Below the pieces are notes generated by a model. It was not told the DNA's origin and searched no databases. It saw nothing but the letters and a program-made list of their open reading frames with translations. The translations under genes and the position numbers were made by a program. Below, piece by piece: positions 1-9,465 of a DNA stretch of 64,000 bases. Location of the stretch: NCBI GenBank assembly GCA_947458455.1, contig CANGYJ010000003.1:248001-312000 (forward strand), written 5' to 3'. This DNA is from Verrucomicrobiaceae bacterium. Its GTDB lineage: Bacteria; Verrucomicrobiota; Verrucomicrobiia; Verrucomicrobiales; Verrucomicrobiaceae. Positions within the stretch are counted from its first letter, which is position 1; every line of letters begins with the position of its first letter.

Positions 1-2
1 GC

Positions 3-911
3 CGCATGATCTCCGGCAACGTCACTTACCCCAGTGTCGGCAGCATCATCGCGCATCAGCGTGGGGCGGCGGATAAAAATGTGCCGGCGTATATTTTGAT
101 CGGTTATCCGAACGTCAGCCGTGGCCCCGGCTTCCTCGGTGCCAAAGCGGGCTACGTCTATCTCACTGATACCGAGACCGGTCCCGCAGGCTTCACGCGG
201 CCTGATTTCGTCGATAACGACCGCGCCAAGGTGCGTCAGGAGCTGCTCAAGCCGCTCATGACTCGTGCCTTGAAAAACAGCGCTGCCGCCGACTACCAGA
301 TGGCTCAGGAAGAGGCGCTTCGACTCGCTGGACCGGGCTTCATGAAGCATTTCAATCTCAAGGAAGAGCCTGCTGCGCTGCGCAACGACTACGGTGGTGA
401 ATTCGGCCAGCGTTGCCTGCTTTCGCGTCGTCTGGTCCAGGCGGGCGTGCGCTTCATCGAGGTCTCTCACAACCTCAATTTCATGAACGGCACCGGTTGG
501 GACATTCACAACGAAGGCTTCAAAAACCAGCACCTGCTCATCCAGGAACTCGATACCGCTTTGGCTGCTCTGATCCGCGATTTGAAGGACAAGAAGCTCC
601 TCGACAAGACCCTCATCGTCGTCGGCACCGAGTTCGGTCGCCCGCCAGAGTTTGATGGTCGCGGTGGTCGCGGGCATCAAGGCACCGCTTTTTCCATGGT
701 GCTGGCCGGTGGTGGTTTGAAGCATTGCGGAGCCTACGGCGTCACCGACGACCTCGCGAAGAAGCCCGTCGAGAACCCCGTGCCGCTCGTCGATTTCCAC
801 GCCACCATCCACGCCGCCATGGGCATCGACCCCGCGCACGAACTCATGGATGGCTCCCGCCCGGTGCCCATCACCGATGGCGGAAAGCCTGTGGCAGCGC
901 TGTTTGGGTGA
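3..911 (+). CDS. DUF1501 domain-containing protein, 5' partial
   Basis: The reading frame is open to the left edge of the window, so only the C-terminal ~300 residues are present; complete DUF1501 proteins are usually 430-480 residues. The fold belongs to the sulfatase/alkaline-phosphatase-like superfamily. Visible family signatures are the segment [11 protein letters not shown], the motif GTEFGR and the glycine/histidine motif GRGGRGHQG near the end. DUF1501 genes in Planctomycetes and Verrucomicrobia normally follow a PSD1 (DUF1549/DUF1553) gene; that partner would lie upstream of this window. A second, complete copy lies at 44912-46339 on the minus strand. The substrate is not known. The first ATG in frame is at position 6, but the segment before it is not visible and this is probably not the true start. 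Confidence 0.85.
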   Translation, partial: RMISGNVTYPSVGSIIAHQRGAADKNVPAYILIGYPNVSRGPGFLGAKAGYVYLTDTETGPAGFTRPDFVDNDRAKVRQELLKPLMTRALKNSAAADYQMAQEEALRLAGPGFMKHFNLKEEPAALRNDYGGEFGQRCLLSRRLVQAGVRFIEVSHNLNFMNGTGWDIHNEGFKNQHLLIQELDTALAALIRDLKDKKLLDKTLIVVGTEFGRPPEFDGRGGRGHQGTAFSMVLAGGGLKHCGAYGVTDDLAKKPVENPVPLVDFHATIHAAMGIDPAHELMDGSRPVPITDGGKPVAALFG

Positions 912-990
912 TTCGCATCCAACAAGGTCATTTCTAGGTCACAAACCTCGTCCGGTTTTGGCTCGCATGGTGGGATGAATCGGCTACAAC

Positions 991-2694
991 ATGGCCACTC
1001 ATCCCAACCCCTGCATGAAGCGCTACTCCCTCGGCATCGACTACGGCACCAACTCGTGCCGCTCTCTCCTCATCGACCTCGACAACGGCGCGGAGGTCGG
1101 CTCGACGGTCTTTAACTATCCCAGCGGCGAGATGGGCATCCTGCTCGATCCGCGTGATCCGCATGTGGCGCGACAGAATCCGCAGGATTACCTCGACGGC
1201 CTCGAAAGCGTCACGCGTGGCGCTTTGGAACAGGCGAAGGCGAAGGTGGCAGGCTTTGATCCCGCGCAGGTCGTCGGCATCGGCATCGACACCACGGGCT
1301 CGACGCCCATCCCGGTGAATCAGGACGGTACGCCGCTTGGTCTGCTGCCGGAGTTCACAAACAACCTCAACGCGATGGTCTGGTTGTGGAAGGATCACAC
1401 CGGCCATGCTGAGGCGGCGGAGATCACGAAGCTCGGCCATGAGATGCGGCCTAACATCATCGCCAAATGCGGCGGCATTTACTCCAGCGAATGGTTTTGG
1501 AGCAAAATCCTCCGTCTGCACCGCGTGGACGAAAAGGTCTTCGAAGCCGCTTTCAGCTTCGTGGAGCATTGCGATTGGATTCCGGCCGTTTTGACCGGCC
1601 ATACCGATCCGCTCACCTTGAAGCGCAGCGTGTGTGCCGCAGGTCACAAGGCCATGTTCAGCGCCGAATGGGGCGGCCTGCCAGATAAGGAATTCCTCGC
1701 CAAGCTCGATCCGAAGCTCGCCGATCTGCGTGATCGTCTCTATGCCGAAGCCCATACCGCCGATACGAAGGCCGGCGGCCTCTGCGCCGAATGGGCCAAG
1801 CGTCTCGGTCTCCAGGAAGGCACGGCCATCTGTGTCGGCGCTTTCGATGCGCATACCGGTGCTGTTGGCGCGGGTATCAAGGAAGGCACGTTGGTAAAGA
1901 TTCTCGGCACCAGCACCTGCGATCTGATGATTTCACCCACCAGCAAACCACTGGCGGACATCCCCGGCGTGTGCGGCATCGTGAATGGCAGCGTCTTGCC
2001 CGGCTACTACGGCATCGAGGCCGGTCAGAGCGCCGTGGGCGATCTTTTCCTCTGGCTGGTGAATCACCTCGTGCCTGACAGCTACGGCCAAACGGTGGGC
2101 GAGAAGTTCGTGGCCATGGAGAAGGCCATGGAAGGCCAGAAACCCGGTGTCACAGGCCTGCTCGCGCTCGATTGGAACAACGGCAACCGCACCATCCTCG
2201 TCGATGTGCGCCTTACCGGTCTGCTGCTCGGCCAGACGCTGCACACCGAGGCGCATGAGATCTACCGCGCCTACATCGAGGCCACCGCCTTCGGTGCGCT
2301 CACCATCATCAAACGCGTCGAAGAATACGGCGTGAAGATCGAGGAGGTCATCAACACCGGCGGTCTCTCCATTAAGAATGCCACGCTCATGCAGATCTAC
2401 GCCGACATCATCGGCAAACCGATGAAAGTCAGCCAAAGCGAGCAGACCTGCGCTCTCGGTGCGGCCATCTTCGGTGCTGTCGCCGCCGGAGCGGGCACCT
2501 GGCAGGACCTCCAATCCAAAGTCACCGCCATCCGCGAGAAGGTGTATCACCCCATCCCTGAAAACGTGGCGGTGTATCGTGAGCTGTATGCGCTCTATCG
2601 TGACGTTCATGATGCCTTCGGCATGGCCGAATGGAGCGGGAAGCTCAGCCATGTGATGAAGCAGCTCTTGGATATTCGGGCGCGGCAGAGCTGA
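991..2694 (+). CDS. araB: Ribulokinase (FGGY family)
   Basis: Predicted to phosphorylate L-ribulose (or a related ketopentose) to L-ribulose 5-phosphate in the cytoplasm. The N-terminal FGGY ATPase motif GIDYGTNSCRSLLIDL is near residue 12. The phosphate-binding segment KILGTSTCDLM is in the middle, and the C-terminal adenosine-binding segment TGGLSIKNATLMQIYADIIG is followed by EQTCALGAAIFGAV. The length, about 560 residues, is normal for AraB. An alternative ATG at 1015 would begin directly at MKRYSLGIDYG and fits the family better; neither start has a good ribosome-binding site. No araA or araD is adjacent, so this is an isolated sugar-catabolism gene. It may work with the uronate isomerase at 9466-10872, but that is inference. 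Confidence 0.9.
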   Translation: MATHPNPCMKRYSLGIDYGTNSCRSLLIDLDNGAEVGSTVFNYPSGEMGILLDPRDPHVARQNPQDYLDGLESVTRGALEQAKAKVAGFDPAQVVGIGIDTTGSTPIPVNQDGTPLGLLPEFTNNLNAMVWLWKDHTGHAEAAEITKLGHEMRPNIIAKCGGIYSSEWFWSKILRLHRVDEKVFEAAFSFVEHCDWIPAVLTGHTDPLTLKRSVCAAGHKAMFSAEWGGLPDKEFLAKLDPKLADLRDRLYAEAHTADTKAGGLCAEWAKRLGLQEGTAICVGAFDAHTGAVGAGIKEGTLVKILGTSTCDLMISPTSKPLADIPGVCGIVNGSVLPGYYGIEAGQSAVGDLFLWLVNHLVPDSYGQTVGEKFVAMEKAMEGQKPGVTGLLALDWNNGNRTILVDVRLTGLLLGQTLHTEAHEIYRAYIEATAFGALTIIKRVEEYGVKIEEVINTGGLSIKNATLMQIYADIIGKPMKVSQSEQTCALGAAIFGAVAAGAGTWQDLQSKVTAIREKVYHPIPENVAVYRELYALYRDVHDAFGMAEWSGKLSHVMKQLLDIRARQS

Positions 2695-2698
2695 TCCA

Positions 2699-2778
2699 GT
2701 GATGCGGGCACTCCTGCCCGCAAGGAGGGCGGGATTTCATTCCCGCCGAAGAGTTGCGGGCAAGAGTGCCCGCATCAC
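2699..2778. repeat. Long inverted-repeat (REP/MITE-like) element between convergent genes
   Basis: Outer arms of 25 bases, starting GTGATGCGGGCACTCCTGCC and ending in the complementary GCCCGCATCAC, pair with a single mismatch. Inside them is a second perfect hairpin, GGCGGGA / TCCCGCC. The element fills the gap between the end of ribulokinase and the end of the M16 peptidase, so it could act as a bidirectional terminator. The nested GC-rich structure is typical of dispersed palindromic repeats. No second copy was noticed in this window. Confidence 0.75.
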
Positions 2779-2785
2779 TTTGCAT

Positions 2786-5338
2786 TCACTTCGGCAGCAC
2801 GCGGACGATGAAGGCTTTTTTCTCGCCGAAGTATTTGGCGGCCACGCGTTGGATTTCTTTGGAGCTGATGTCGGCCATGATGCCGGGGAGTTTTTGGAGG
2901 TAATCCCAGCCGCGGCCGTTGAGTTCGTTCCAAGCGAGGCTGTCGGCCATGCCGGGATTGCCTTGCTGGGCTCGCAGCCAGGAGCTGCGCCAGGTGACGC
3001 GGGCGCGGTCGATCTCGTCGGTGTGCAGGCCGTTGGCGGCGAGGTCGTTGATTTGCGCCATGAGTTCCTTCTCGGCGAGTTTGACCTTCTTCGGATCGGT
3101 GCCGACGTAGAAGTAGAAGGCTCCAGCGCCCATGGCGGCAAAGTTTTGCGCTCCAATGTAGTAGGCCAGGCCCAGCTCCTCGCGGATGCGATTGAAAAGG
3201 CGGCTGCCCATGTCGCTACAGGCCTCGTCGATGAGGCTGAGAGCATGTACATCGCGGTCCTCGAGGCCGACAGTGCGGAAACCGACGACGAGGACGGCTT
3301 GCTCCTTGTCGAGATGCTCGGTCCACGCGGCGGGTTTGGCGCTGGCGTGGTAGGTGCGACTGTGGGTGGTGTGGCGAGGGCCTTTGGGTAGCTTCACGAA
3401 GGCCTTCTCGACCTGCTTTTTGATCTCGGCGGCCTTCACATCGCCGAAGACAGAGATGACGCCATTGTGTGTGGCAAAACTGGCGCGGATCAGGTTGCGG
3501 CAATCGGTGAGCTTCAGATTGGTGACGCTCTGCTCGTTGCCGAGCGCGGTGCGGTGGAAGGGTTGGCCGGCGAAGATCTCGCGGCGTGCTTTGCGCAGCG
3601 CCACGGTGAGCGGGTCCTCTTTTTCTTCGAGGATGCTGGCGTGCTGGCGCTTCTTCACATCGGCGAGGCTGGCAGTGGGCAGCACGGGATTCAAAATGAG
3701 ATCGGAAAGCAGGTCGAGCGCGTCCTCCTCATCGCCAAGCATGACATCAGCCCCGAGGATGAAGCGATGGGCGTCCGCATTGCAGGTGAGCGAGCCGCCG
3801 CGGTTCTCCAGCTCGGCGGCGATGGCGGCGGCGCTGCGCTTCTTGGTGCCTTTGAGCAGCATGTGGGCGGAGATTTGCGTGACGCCGGCGGTAAGGTCGG
3901 TCTCGGCGGGAACGCCGGCCAAAAAGTTCGCGCGGATGCTGACGAGCGGCAGACGCGGATTTTCGCCGACGAGGAGTTTGAGCCCGTTTTTGAGCGTGAA
4001 GGCCTGAATCTCGGCGTGAGAGCTTTCGGAGCTGCTTTGAAGGGGCTTTGCGCTTTCGACGTCAGGGCCGACGAGGATGGTTGAGATCGCCTCGGGCAGC
4101 AAATAGCGCCGCGCGACCTCGCGGATGGTATCAGGCGTGAGTGAGCTGATAGCGGCGAGATACTGGCGCTGGAAATCGAGCGATCCGGCGAGCAACCAAC
4201 CATGGCCGAGCGAGCTGGCCTGGCCTTTCACGGTGGTGAGTGTGCGGATTTGGCTGCTGAGCGTGGCGCGGACGGCTTTGTCGAGCTCAGGACGGCCGGG
4301 GCCGGTGCGGCGCATCTGCTCGACGACCTGCGTCATGCTTTCGCGGAGCTTCGCGGTATCGGCGGGATTGCATTCGGCCTCGACGGTGAAGAGGCCGCAC
4401 TCGGCGGCGCACCACGCTCCGGCCCAGACCCAATGCGCGAGCGCTTTTTTCTCACGCAGATCCTGATACAAGCGAGAGCTGCGGCCGCTGCCGAGGAGGA
4501 AGGCGAGCACGTCGAGCGCGGCTTTGTCCGCATGGCTCTCGCCGGGGATCTGCCAGCCAAAGGCCACGCGGGTGAGATCGGTGGTGAAATTCTTTGCGGC
4601 ATAGCGGTTGCCTTGCTGGCGTGGCTCCTGCGGCAGCAGCGCCGGATCAAAGGCGCGGCGTTTCCAGGTGCCGAAATGCTTTTTCACGGCCTCGATGACC
4701 TCGTCAGACTTCACATCGCCGGCGATGACGACGAAGGCATTGTTCGGCACATAGTGACGCTGCACAAAGCCTGCCACATCAGCGCGGGTGATTTGATCAA
4801 AGACCTCGCGATGGCCGATGATGGGATGACGCAGCGGATGCTGGCGGAAGACGGTGCCCATCAGCAGGTGCTGGGTGGTATCGCCGGGATCGTCGTGGCC
4901 CATCGCCATCTCGCGGCGGATGACATCCATCTCGCGGGTGAGTTCATCGCCATCGAGTTTCGAGTGGCGCACCATGTCCGCGAGGATGTCGAGATAGCCA
5001 TCGGTGTGCTCGGCGAGGCCGTCGATCCAGTACACGGTGCGGTTGAAGGTCGTGTAAGCATTCACATAACCGCCGAGCGCCTGGATGCCCTGCGAGATCT
5101 GTGCGGCTTCACGCTTCTCCGTGCCTTTGAAAAGCATGTGCTCCACGCAATGCGCGATGCCGGCGCCAGTGTGCTGTTCTTCCTGCAACGAGCCCGCCTT
5201 GATCCACACCTGCACGCTAACGAGCGGATGGGCAGGATCCTCACGCACGAGGACTTCGAGGCCGTTTGGCAGCGTAATGACGCTAGCGTTGGAGGGCGGG
5301 ACGGTGAGGACGGGCTTCGAGGTGGAAAGGCGTGGCAT
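2786..5338 (-). CDS. M16 family zinc metallopeptidase, two-lobed (pitrilysin/processing-peptidase type)
   Basis: An 850-residue protein with two tandem M16 modules. The N-terminal module carries the inverted zinc motif HCVEH (HxxEH) near residue 85, with the downstream glutamates in REMDVIRREM as the expected third ligand region. The second module, from about residue 440, has the aligned segment SAHMLLKGTKKRS, which lacks the zinc ligands. This is the usual arrangement of one catalytic and one inactive lobe that together clamp short peptides. No signal peptide is evident. It lies 63 bp downstream of the Kef-type antiporter on the same strand and may be cotranscribed. The likely role is peptide or misfolded-protein turnover; the exact substrate cannot be read from sequence. 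Confidence 0.9.
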   Translation of the reverse strand: MPRLSTSKPVLTVPPSNASVITLPNGLEVLVREDPAHPLVSVQVWIKAGSLQEEQHTGAGIAHCVEHMLFKGTEKREAAQISQGIQALGGYVNAYTTFNRTVYWIDGLAEHTDGYLDILADMVRHSKLDGDELTREMDVIRREMAMGHDDPGDTTQHLLMGTVFRQHPLRHPIIGHREVFDQITRADVAGFVQRHYVPNNAFVVIAGDVKSDEVIEAVKKHFGTWKRRAFDPALLPQEPRQQGNRYAAKNFTTDLTRVAFGWQIPGESHADKAALDVLAFLLGSGRSSRLYQDLREKKALAHWVWAGAWCAAECGLFTVEAECNPADTAKLRESMTQVVEQMRRTGPGRPELDKAVRATLSSQIRTLTTVKGQASSLGHGWLLAGSLDFQRQYLAAISSLTPDTIREVARRYLLPEAISTILVGPDVESAKPLQSSSESSHAEIQAFTLKNGLKLLVGENPRLPLVSIRANFLAGVPAETDLTAGVTQISAHMLLKGTKKRSAAAIAAELENRGGSLTCNADAHRFILGADVMLGDEEDALDLLSDLILNPVLPTASLADVKKRQHASILEEKEDPLTVALRKARREIFAGQPFHRTALGNEQSVTNLKLTDCRNLIRASFATHNGVISVFGDVKAAEIKKQVEKAFVKLPKGPRHTTHSRTYHASAKPAAWTEHLDKEQAVLVVGFRTVGLEDRDVHALSLIDEACSDMGSRLFNRIREELGLAYYIGAQNFAAMGAGAFYFYVGTDPKKVKLAEKELMAQINDLAANGLHTDEIDRARVTWRSSWLRAQQGNPGMADSLAWNELNGRGWDYLQKLPGIMADISSKEIQRVAAKYFGEKKAFIVRVLPK

Positions 5339-5401
5339 GGGCGGCGGGCGGGGAAGCGGTGGACATGCACACGCGAAGGTGCCCGCGCAAGTGCGGCGCG
5401 G

Positions 5402-7240
5402 CTAGTTTTGGCCCTGTTCTTCGCCCGTGTTCGTCCGGTCGCGTTCGAAAAGCTGGGTGAGCTGGATGCGGCGGTCGCGGACGATGCTGGCGTAGGCGTC
5501 CACGTCGTCATGGACGGGCAGGAGGAGGTGGAAGGTCTCCTCGTCGAAGCCTTTCCAGCGCTTCGCGGCGGCCTCCATGGCCTCGGCGGGCTTGCCGAGC
5601 ACGCGAAGGGCCTTTACGCCGAGTTCGAGGGCGCTGTGCATTTGCTCATGGACGACATCCCCCGACTTCAAACCGAGGCTGATGAACTCATACCTTTGAT
5701 CGTAGTCATGCGCCCGGGCGAGGATGCGGACATTCGGAAAACGCTCCCGCACCTCGGTGACGAGTTGCGCCACCTTCGTGCGGTCGGCGAGGCTGATGAT
5801 GAGCATGCGGGCCTGGGCGATGCCTGCGGCGTGGAGGAGGTCGAGACGGGTGGCATCGCCGTAGAAGACCTTGAAGCCAAAGCTACGCAGCATGTCCACA
5901 TGATCGGGATCGCTCTCCAGCACGGTCACTTTGATGCCCTGCGACATCATGAAGCGGCCCACGAAGTTCCCGAAGCGGCCGAAACCCGCCATGATCACTG
6001 GCGCGTCATGTTCGTCGATGGCATCCGCCTCGCGTGCGGGAGCACTGACGGCCATGAAGCGAGGCGCGATGACTTTTTCATAGATCACAAAGAGCAGCGG
6101 CGTGATGGCCATCGAAAGCGCCACGACGGCGACGAGCAGCTTCGAGGTTTCCGCGTCGAGGATGCGCTGCTGGATGGCCATCGAAAGCAGCGCGAAGGCA
6201 AACTCGCCGCCCTGTGCCAAGGCTAACGCCAGCAACCAGCGATGACTGCCACGCAGTCGCAGCACGGTGGCGACCGCATACATCACCACCGCTTTCGTCA
6301 CGATCAAACCGATCACCAGCGCCGCGATGAGCACGGGCCTGGCCGCAATGACGCTGAAATCGAGTGACGCACCCACGGCGAGGAAAAACAAACCTAGCAG
6401 CAGGCCTTTGAACGGCTCCAGATTGCTCTCCAACTCATGGCGATAGTGACTGCCCGCGAGCACCACTCCGGCCACGAAGGCTCCGAGAGCCGGAGAGAGG
6501 CCCACCTCGGTCATCAGCAAGGCCACGCCCACGATCAGCAGCAAGGCGGCGGCGGTCAGCAGCTCCCGCAGGCCTGTTTTCGCGAGGATCGCAAAGCCTC
6601 GTGGCACCACAAACTGCCCGGCGATCACGATGACCGCCACTGCACCGAGGGTGACGAGCGGCTGCGCCCAATGCGGCAGCTCTTGCAACCAGCCATGATC
6701 CTCGCCCGTGGCCGCACCGCTGGCGAGCAGGGGAAACATCGCCAGCATCGGGATGACGGAGATGTCTTGAAACAGCAGCACCGCGAAGGTGTCGCTTCCC
6801 GCATCGCTGCGCAGCAGGGCCTTCTCTTGCAGCGTCTGGATCACGATGGCCGTGGACGAAAGCGCCAAAATCATGCCTGCGGCCAGTGCAGGCTTGGCAT
6901 CGAGTCCGAAAGCCATCGCCGCGCCCATCACGGCCAAAGCGGTGCCGCTCACCTGAAGGCCGCCGAGGCCAAAAATCGGCCCGCGCATGCGCCAGAGCCT
7001 CGCGGGCTCCAGTTCAAGGCCGATCATGAAGAGCATGATCACCACGCCAAACTCCGCGAAGTGCATCGCCTCCTCCCCTTGCGTGCCGCCGACCCATCCC
7101 AGCGCAAACGGACCGATCAACGCGCCGCCGATGAGATAGCCCAGCACGCTGCCGAGACCTAGACGATGCGCCACCGGCACCATCAGCACGGCGCTGGCTA
7201 GGTAGATGAAGGCGGAGAGAAAAAAATTCGCGTCGTGCAT
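5402..7240 (-). CDS. Monovalent cation:proton antiporter-2 (Kef-type) with TrkA-N domain
   Basis: The N-terminal ~390 residues are a chain of hydrophobic helices of the CPA2 antiporter type, with family segments such as LGSVLGYLIGGALIGP and FMIGLELEP. They are followed by a cytoplasmic RCK/TrkA-N Rossmann domain beginning VIMAGFGRFGNFVG, with the acidic end of beta-2 in VTVLESDPDHVDML. Predicted to exchange K+ or Na+ for H+ across the inner membrane, gated by a nucleotide or thiol ligand. No KefF/KefG-type ancillary gene is adjacent, so KefB versus KefC identity is not assigned. A GTG at 7258 would add six residues; the ATG at 7240 (MHDANFFLS) is preferred because it opens directly into the first helix. 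The M16 peptidase follows 63 bp downstream. Confidence 0.9.
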   Translation of the reverse strand: MHDANFFLSAFIYLASAVLMVPVAHRLGLGSVLGYLIGGALIGPFALGWVGGTQGEEAMHFAEFGVVIMLFMIGLELEPARLWRMRGPIFGLGGLQVSGTALAVMGAAMAFGLDAKPALAAGMILALSSTAIVIQTLQEKALLRSDAGSDTFAVLLFQDISVIPMLAMFPLLASGAATGEDHGWLQELPHWAQPLVTLGAVAVIVIAGQFVVPRGFAILAKTGLRELLTAAALLLIVGVALLMTEVGLSPALGAFVAGVVLAGSHYRHELESNLEPFKGLLLGLFFLAVGASLDFSVIAARPVLIAALVIGLIVTKAVVMYAVATVLRLRGSHRWLLALALAQGGEFAFALLSMAIQQRILDAETSKLLVAVVALSMAITPLLFVIYEKVIAPRFMAVSAPAREADAIDEHDAPVIMAGFGRFGNFVGRFMMSQGIKVTVLESDPDHVDMLRSFGFKVFYGDATRLDLLHAAGIAQARMLIISLADRTKVAQLVTEVRERFPNVRILARAHDYDQRYEFISLGLKSGDVVHEQMHSALELGVKALRVLGKPAEAMEAAAKRWKGFDEETFHLLLPVHDDVDAYASIVRDRRIQLTQLFERDRTNTGEEQGQN

Positions 7241-7293
7241 GCCATGGCGAGCAAGCACGCGGCGGGCCTCGCGTCAAAAACCTTTCGGTGAAC

Positions 7294-8535
7294 TCACAGT
7301 TCGTGAAACACGACCTGCGAGGGATTGCCCACCGGCACATAGTGACCGGTGAAGGCCAGTTTGCCGCTCGATTTGTCCACGCGGAAGATAGCGAGGTGAT
7401 CGGCCCGCTGATTGCAACAGGTCAAAAACCTGCCGGTGGGATCGAAGGTGAAGCTGCGCGGGTAGTCGCCACGCGTCCATTCCTCGGTCACATAGCTGAG
7501 CGTGCCATCCGCGCCGATGGCGAAGATGCCGATGCTATCGTGCAGGCGGTTTCCCGCATAAACGAAGCGGCCATCGGCGGAGACGAGGATTTCGGAGCAG
7601 AAATTGCTGCCCGCATAACCGGGCGGCAGGCTGGAGATCGTCTGGCGTGAGGTGAGACGGCCGGTTTGCGGATCAAAATCAAAGAGCACGATGGTGGAGC
7701 CCTCTTCCTGGATCGAATAGAGCCAGTGCCCCTTCGGATGAAACGCGAAGTGACGCGGCCCATCACCGGGAGGCAGGCTCACGGAGGGTGTTTCGGCGGG
7801 GAGGAGCTTGCCGTTCTCGGCATCAAACTTCCACACGAGGATCTGATCGAGCCCGAGATCGACATGCAGCACCCATTTCCCCGATGGATCGGCCTCGATC
7901 ATGTGGGCGTGCGTCTGGTCATGACCGCTGAAGGCAAAACTGCCCGGCGCGGCATTCGTGGCTTTGGTGGGGCCGACGGTATCCGCATCCTTTTTCACGT
8001 CCGTGGCCTCGCCGAGGCTGCCATCCGCTAGGATGGGTATAACGGCCACGGAACCGCCGAAGTAGTTCGCCACGAGCACATGCTTCCCATTCGGATGCAC
8101 GGTGAGATGCGCTGGGCCTTTGCCGCCGGAGCGAACCGAGTTCACGAGCTTCAGGTCGCCCGTTTTCGGATCCATCGCGAAAGCGCTCACAGTGCCGGAT
8201 TCATCGTCTCCGAGGCGTTCCGTTTCGTTTCCTGAGTAAAGATGCGTGCGTGCCGGATTCAACGCGAGGCAACTGGGACTGTTACCCATCTCGACGAGCC
8301 CGCAGGGCTTCATCGCGCCTGTTTCACGATCCACTTCGAAGAGATGAATGCCGCGTCCATTGCCCGGAGGCAGGTCCACCTGCGTGGGCCGCATGTTTTT
8401 CAGCGGCGAGGTGTAGGTGCCCACATAGGCGATGAGCTTGCCTTGGCCTCCCGCCGCGTGAGCGGAAGCTCCGAGCAGGGCGGTGACGGCAGATTGAATG
8501 AGAAAGCGACGACGGGAGGGCAGGGGAGCTGGCAT
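7294..8535 (-). CDS. Lactonase family seven-bladed beta-propeller protein (6-phosphogluconolactonase-like), exported
   Basis: A 413-residue protein of the Pgl/YbhE beta-propeller superfamily. The start PSRRRFLIQSAVTALLGASA is a twin-arginine-type signal peptide, so the protein probably acts outside the cytoplasm, unlike cytosolic 6-phosphogluconolactonase. After cleavage the chain begins with the family strand KLIAYVGTYTS. Repeated blade segments follow, for example GPAHLTVHPNGKHVLVANYF and DGPRHFAFHPKGHWLYSIQE. Export makes a pentose-phosphate role unlikely; a periplasmic lactone hydrolase is more plausible. The gene lies 53 bp upstream of the antiporter on the same strand. Confidence 0.85.
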   Translation of the reverse strand: MPAPLPSRRRFLIQSAVTALLGASAHAAGGQGKLIAYVGTYTSPLKNMRPTQVDLPPGNGRGIHLFEVDRETGAMKPCGLVEMGNSPSCLALNPARTHLYSGNETERLGDDESGTVSAFAMDPKTGDLKLVNSVRSGGKGPAHLTVHPNGKHVLVANYFGGSVAVIPILADGSLGEATDVKKDADTVGPTKATNAAPGSFAFSGHDQTHAHMIEADPSGKWVLHVDLGLDQILVWKFDAENGKLLPAETPSVSLPPGDGPRHFAFHPKGHWLYSIQEEGSTIVLFDFDPQTGRLTSRQTISSLPPGYAGSNFCSEILVSADGRFVYAGNRLHDSIGIFAIGADGTLSYVTEEWTRGDYPRSFTFDPTGRFLTCCNQRADHLAIFRVDKSSGKLAFTGHYVPVGNPSQVVFHEL

Positions 8536-8576
8536 GCCCGATCACAAACGCCACGCTCGGCACGCCTCATGCAGGC

Positions 8577-8726
8577 TCACTTCTCGTCGGGCTTCTTCTT
8601 GGCCGGTTGAGGAAATTTCGGCGGAGGGATGAACCCTCCACCGGATGAATTGCCTGACCAGCGGTCGCCTCCTTGCTTATTCTTGAGGGGACGTGGGCTG
8701 CGGTTGGTTTGCTTCTGGCTGCGCAT
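8577..8726 (-). CDS. Possible small basic protein (49 aa)
   Basis: An ATG-initiated frame of 49 codons, limited upstream by an in-frame TAA five codons before the ATG. The product is rich in Lys, Arg, Pro, Gly and Gln, begins MRSQKQTNRSPRPLKNK, has a glycine-rich centre and ends PKFPQPAKKKPDEK. It lies between two genes on the same strand in a ~280 bp gap. The biased composition and a clean stop support coding, but no ribosome-binding site is obvious and no family is recognised. It could be spurious. Confidence 0.35.
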   Translation of the reverse strand: MRSQKQTNRSPRPLKNKQGGDRWSGNSSGGGFIPPPKFPQPAKKKPDEK

Positions 8727-8816
8727 CGTGTGCGGGGGTTATTTTTTCGACGCCGCCTTCTTTAGAGCGGCCACAAAGGCAGCGCAGTTGACGGTGTGCA
8801 TTTCCGTGGTGGCCTG

Positions 8817-9236
8817 CTAGTCCTCGCCGTGAAAAACGGGCGCCGTCTTCTCGGTGGTGATCCACTTGAATATCGCGCCGTCTTTAAAGTAGAGGCGCTC
8901 CTCGACCTTGGCACCGCGTTTGCCGTCATCGGTCATTTTAGACCAGATGCTGCAAACGAAGAGAGGCTGCTCACCCTCCAGATAATACTTCATCGGCCCA
9001 CTACCATCGTCGCCGCAAGGGGAGACGATCTTCTTCACCTCGCCACCCTGAAGGTAACCCGTGAGAGCAAATTCCGTGGGTTCATCCTTGTGGGTCGCCT
9101 TGACCTTCTTCATCGAGGCCTCGGCTTTGTTGATGGAATCATAAGCCGCTCGGTGGTGCGCGGTCTCGTTCTGGGCGGAGGCTGAAATAGTCGCGAACAG
9201 CAAGGCAATGAGTGTGAGAAGTGCAGGAGTTTTCAT
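8817..9236 (-). CDS. Small exported protein of unknown function
   Basis: A 139-residue protein with a clear signal peptide, MKTPALLTLIALLFATISASA, followed by a mature region beginning QNETAHHRAAYDS. The mature part is mixed alpha/beta with alternating charged and hydrophobic residues and no transmembrane helix. A segment like KYYLEGEQPLFVCS followed by ERLYFKDGAIFKW suggests a small beta-sheet protein. I do not recognise a family. It stands alone between the lactonase and the divergent uronate isomerase. Confidence 0.75.
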   Translation of the reverse strand: MKTPALLTLIALLFATISASAQNETAHHRAAYDSINKAEASMKKVKATHKDEPTEFALTGYLQGGEVKKIVSPCGDDGSGPMKYYLEGEQPLFVCSIWSKMTDDGKRGAKVEERLYFKDGAIFKWITTEKTAPVFHGED

Positions 9237-9465
9237 GCGGGCGCAGGTCTCGGCTGATTTTATATTTTCGCAAGGTGCTATCAGCGGGGCGTGCGACTTT
9301 GACGCCTATGAACAGGGACGAAGCTGGGGCTCGGTGAGCCGTCCATGAATGCTCGTGCGGCTGTTAAAAAAGCCTTTTTGGAGCACTTCGAGCACAGCGC
9401 CAAAGAGGCCGCGTGGGCCGCGAACCAGTTGCTTCCCGGATTCACCCCGCCAATCTGGCCTCCGC

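Noticed and set aside
4202-6226. Long plus-strand open frame (674 codons) antisense to the M16 peptidase and antiporter
   Set aside because: It runs across two well-supported minus-strand genes, has no recognisable family motifs and is rich in Ala, Gly, Glu, His and Arg as expected for the antisense of high-GC genes.
7294-8535. Calling the beta-propeller gene pgl (6-phosphogluconolactonase)
   Set aside because: The twin-arginine-type signal peptide indicates export, which does not fit the cytosolic pentose-phosphate enzyme.
9349-9465. Extending uronate isomerase to the first in-frame ATG at 9349
   Set aside because: The extra 39 residues are Arg/Pro/Ser-rich, unlike any UxaC N terminus; the ATG at 9466 gives the normal length.
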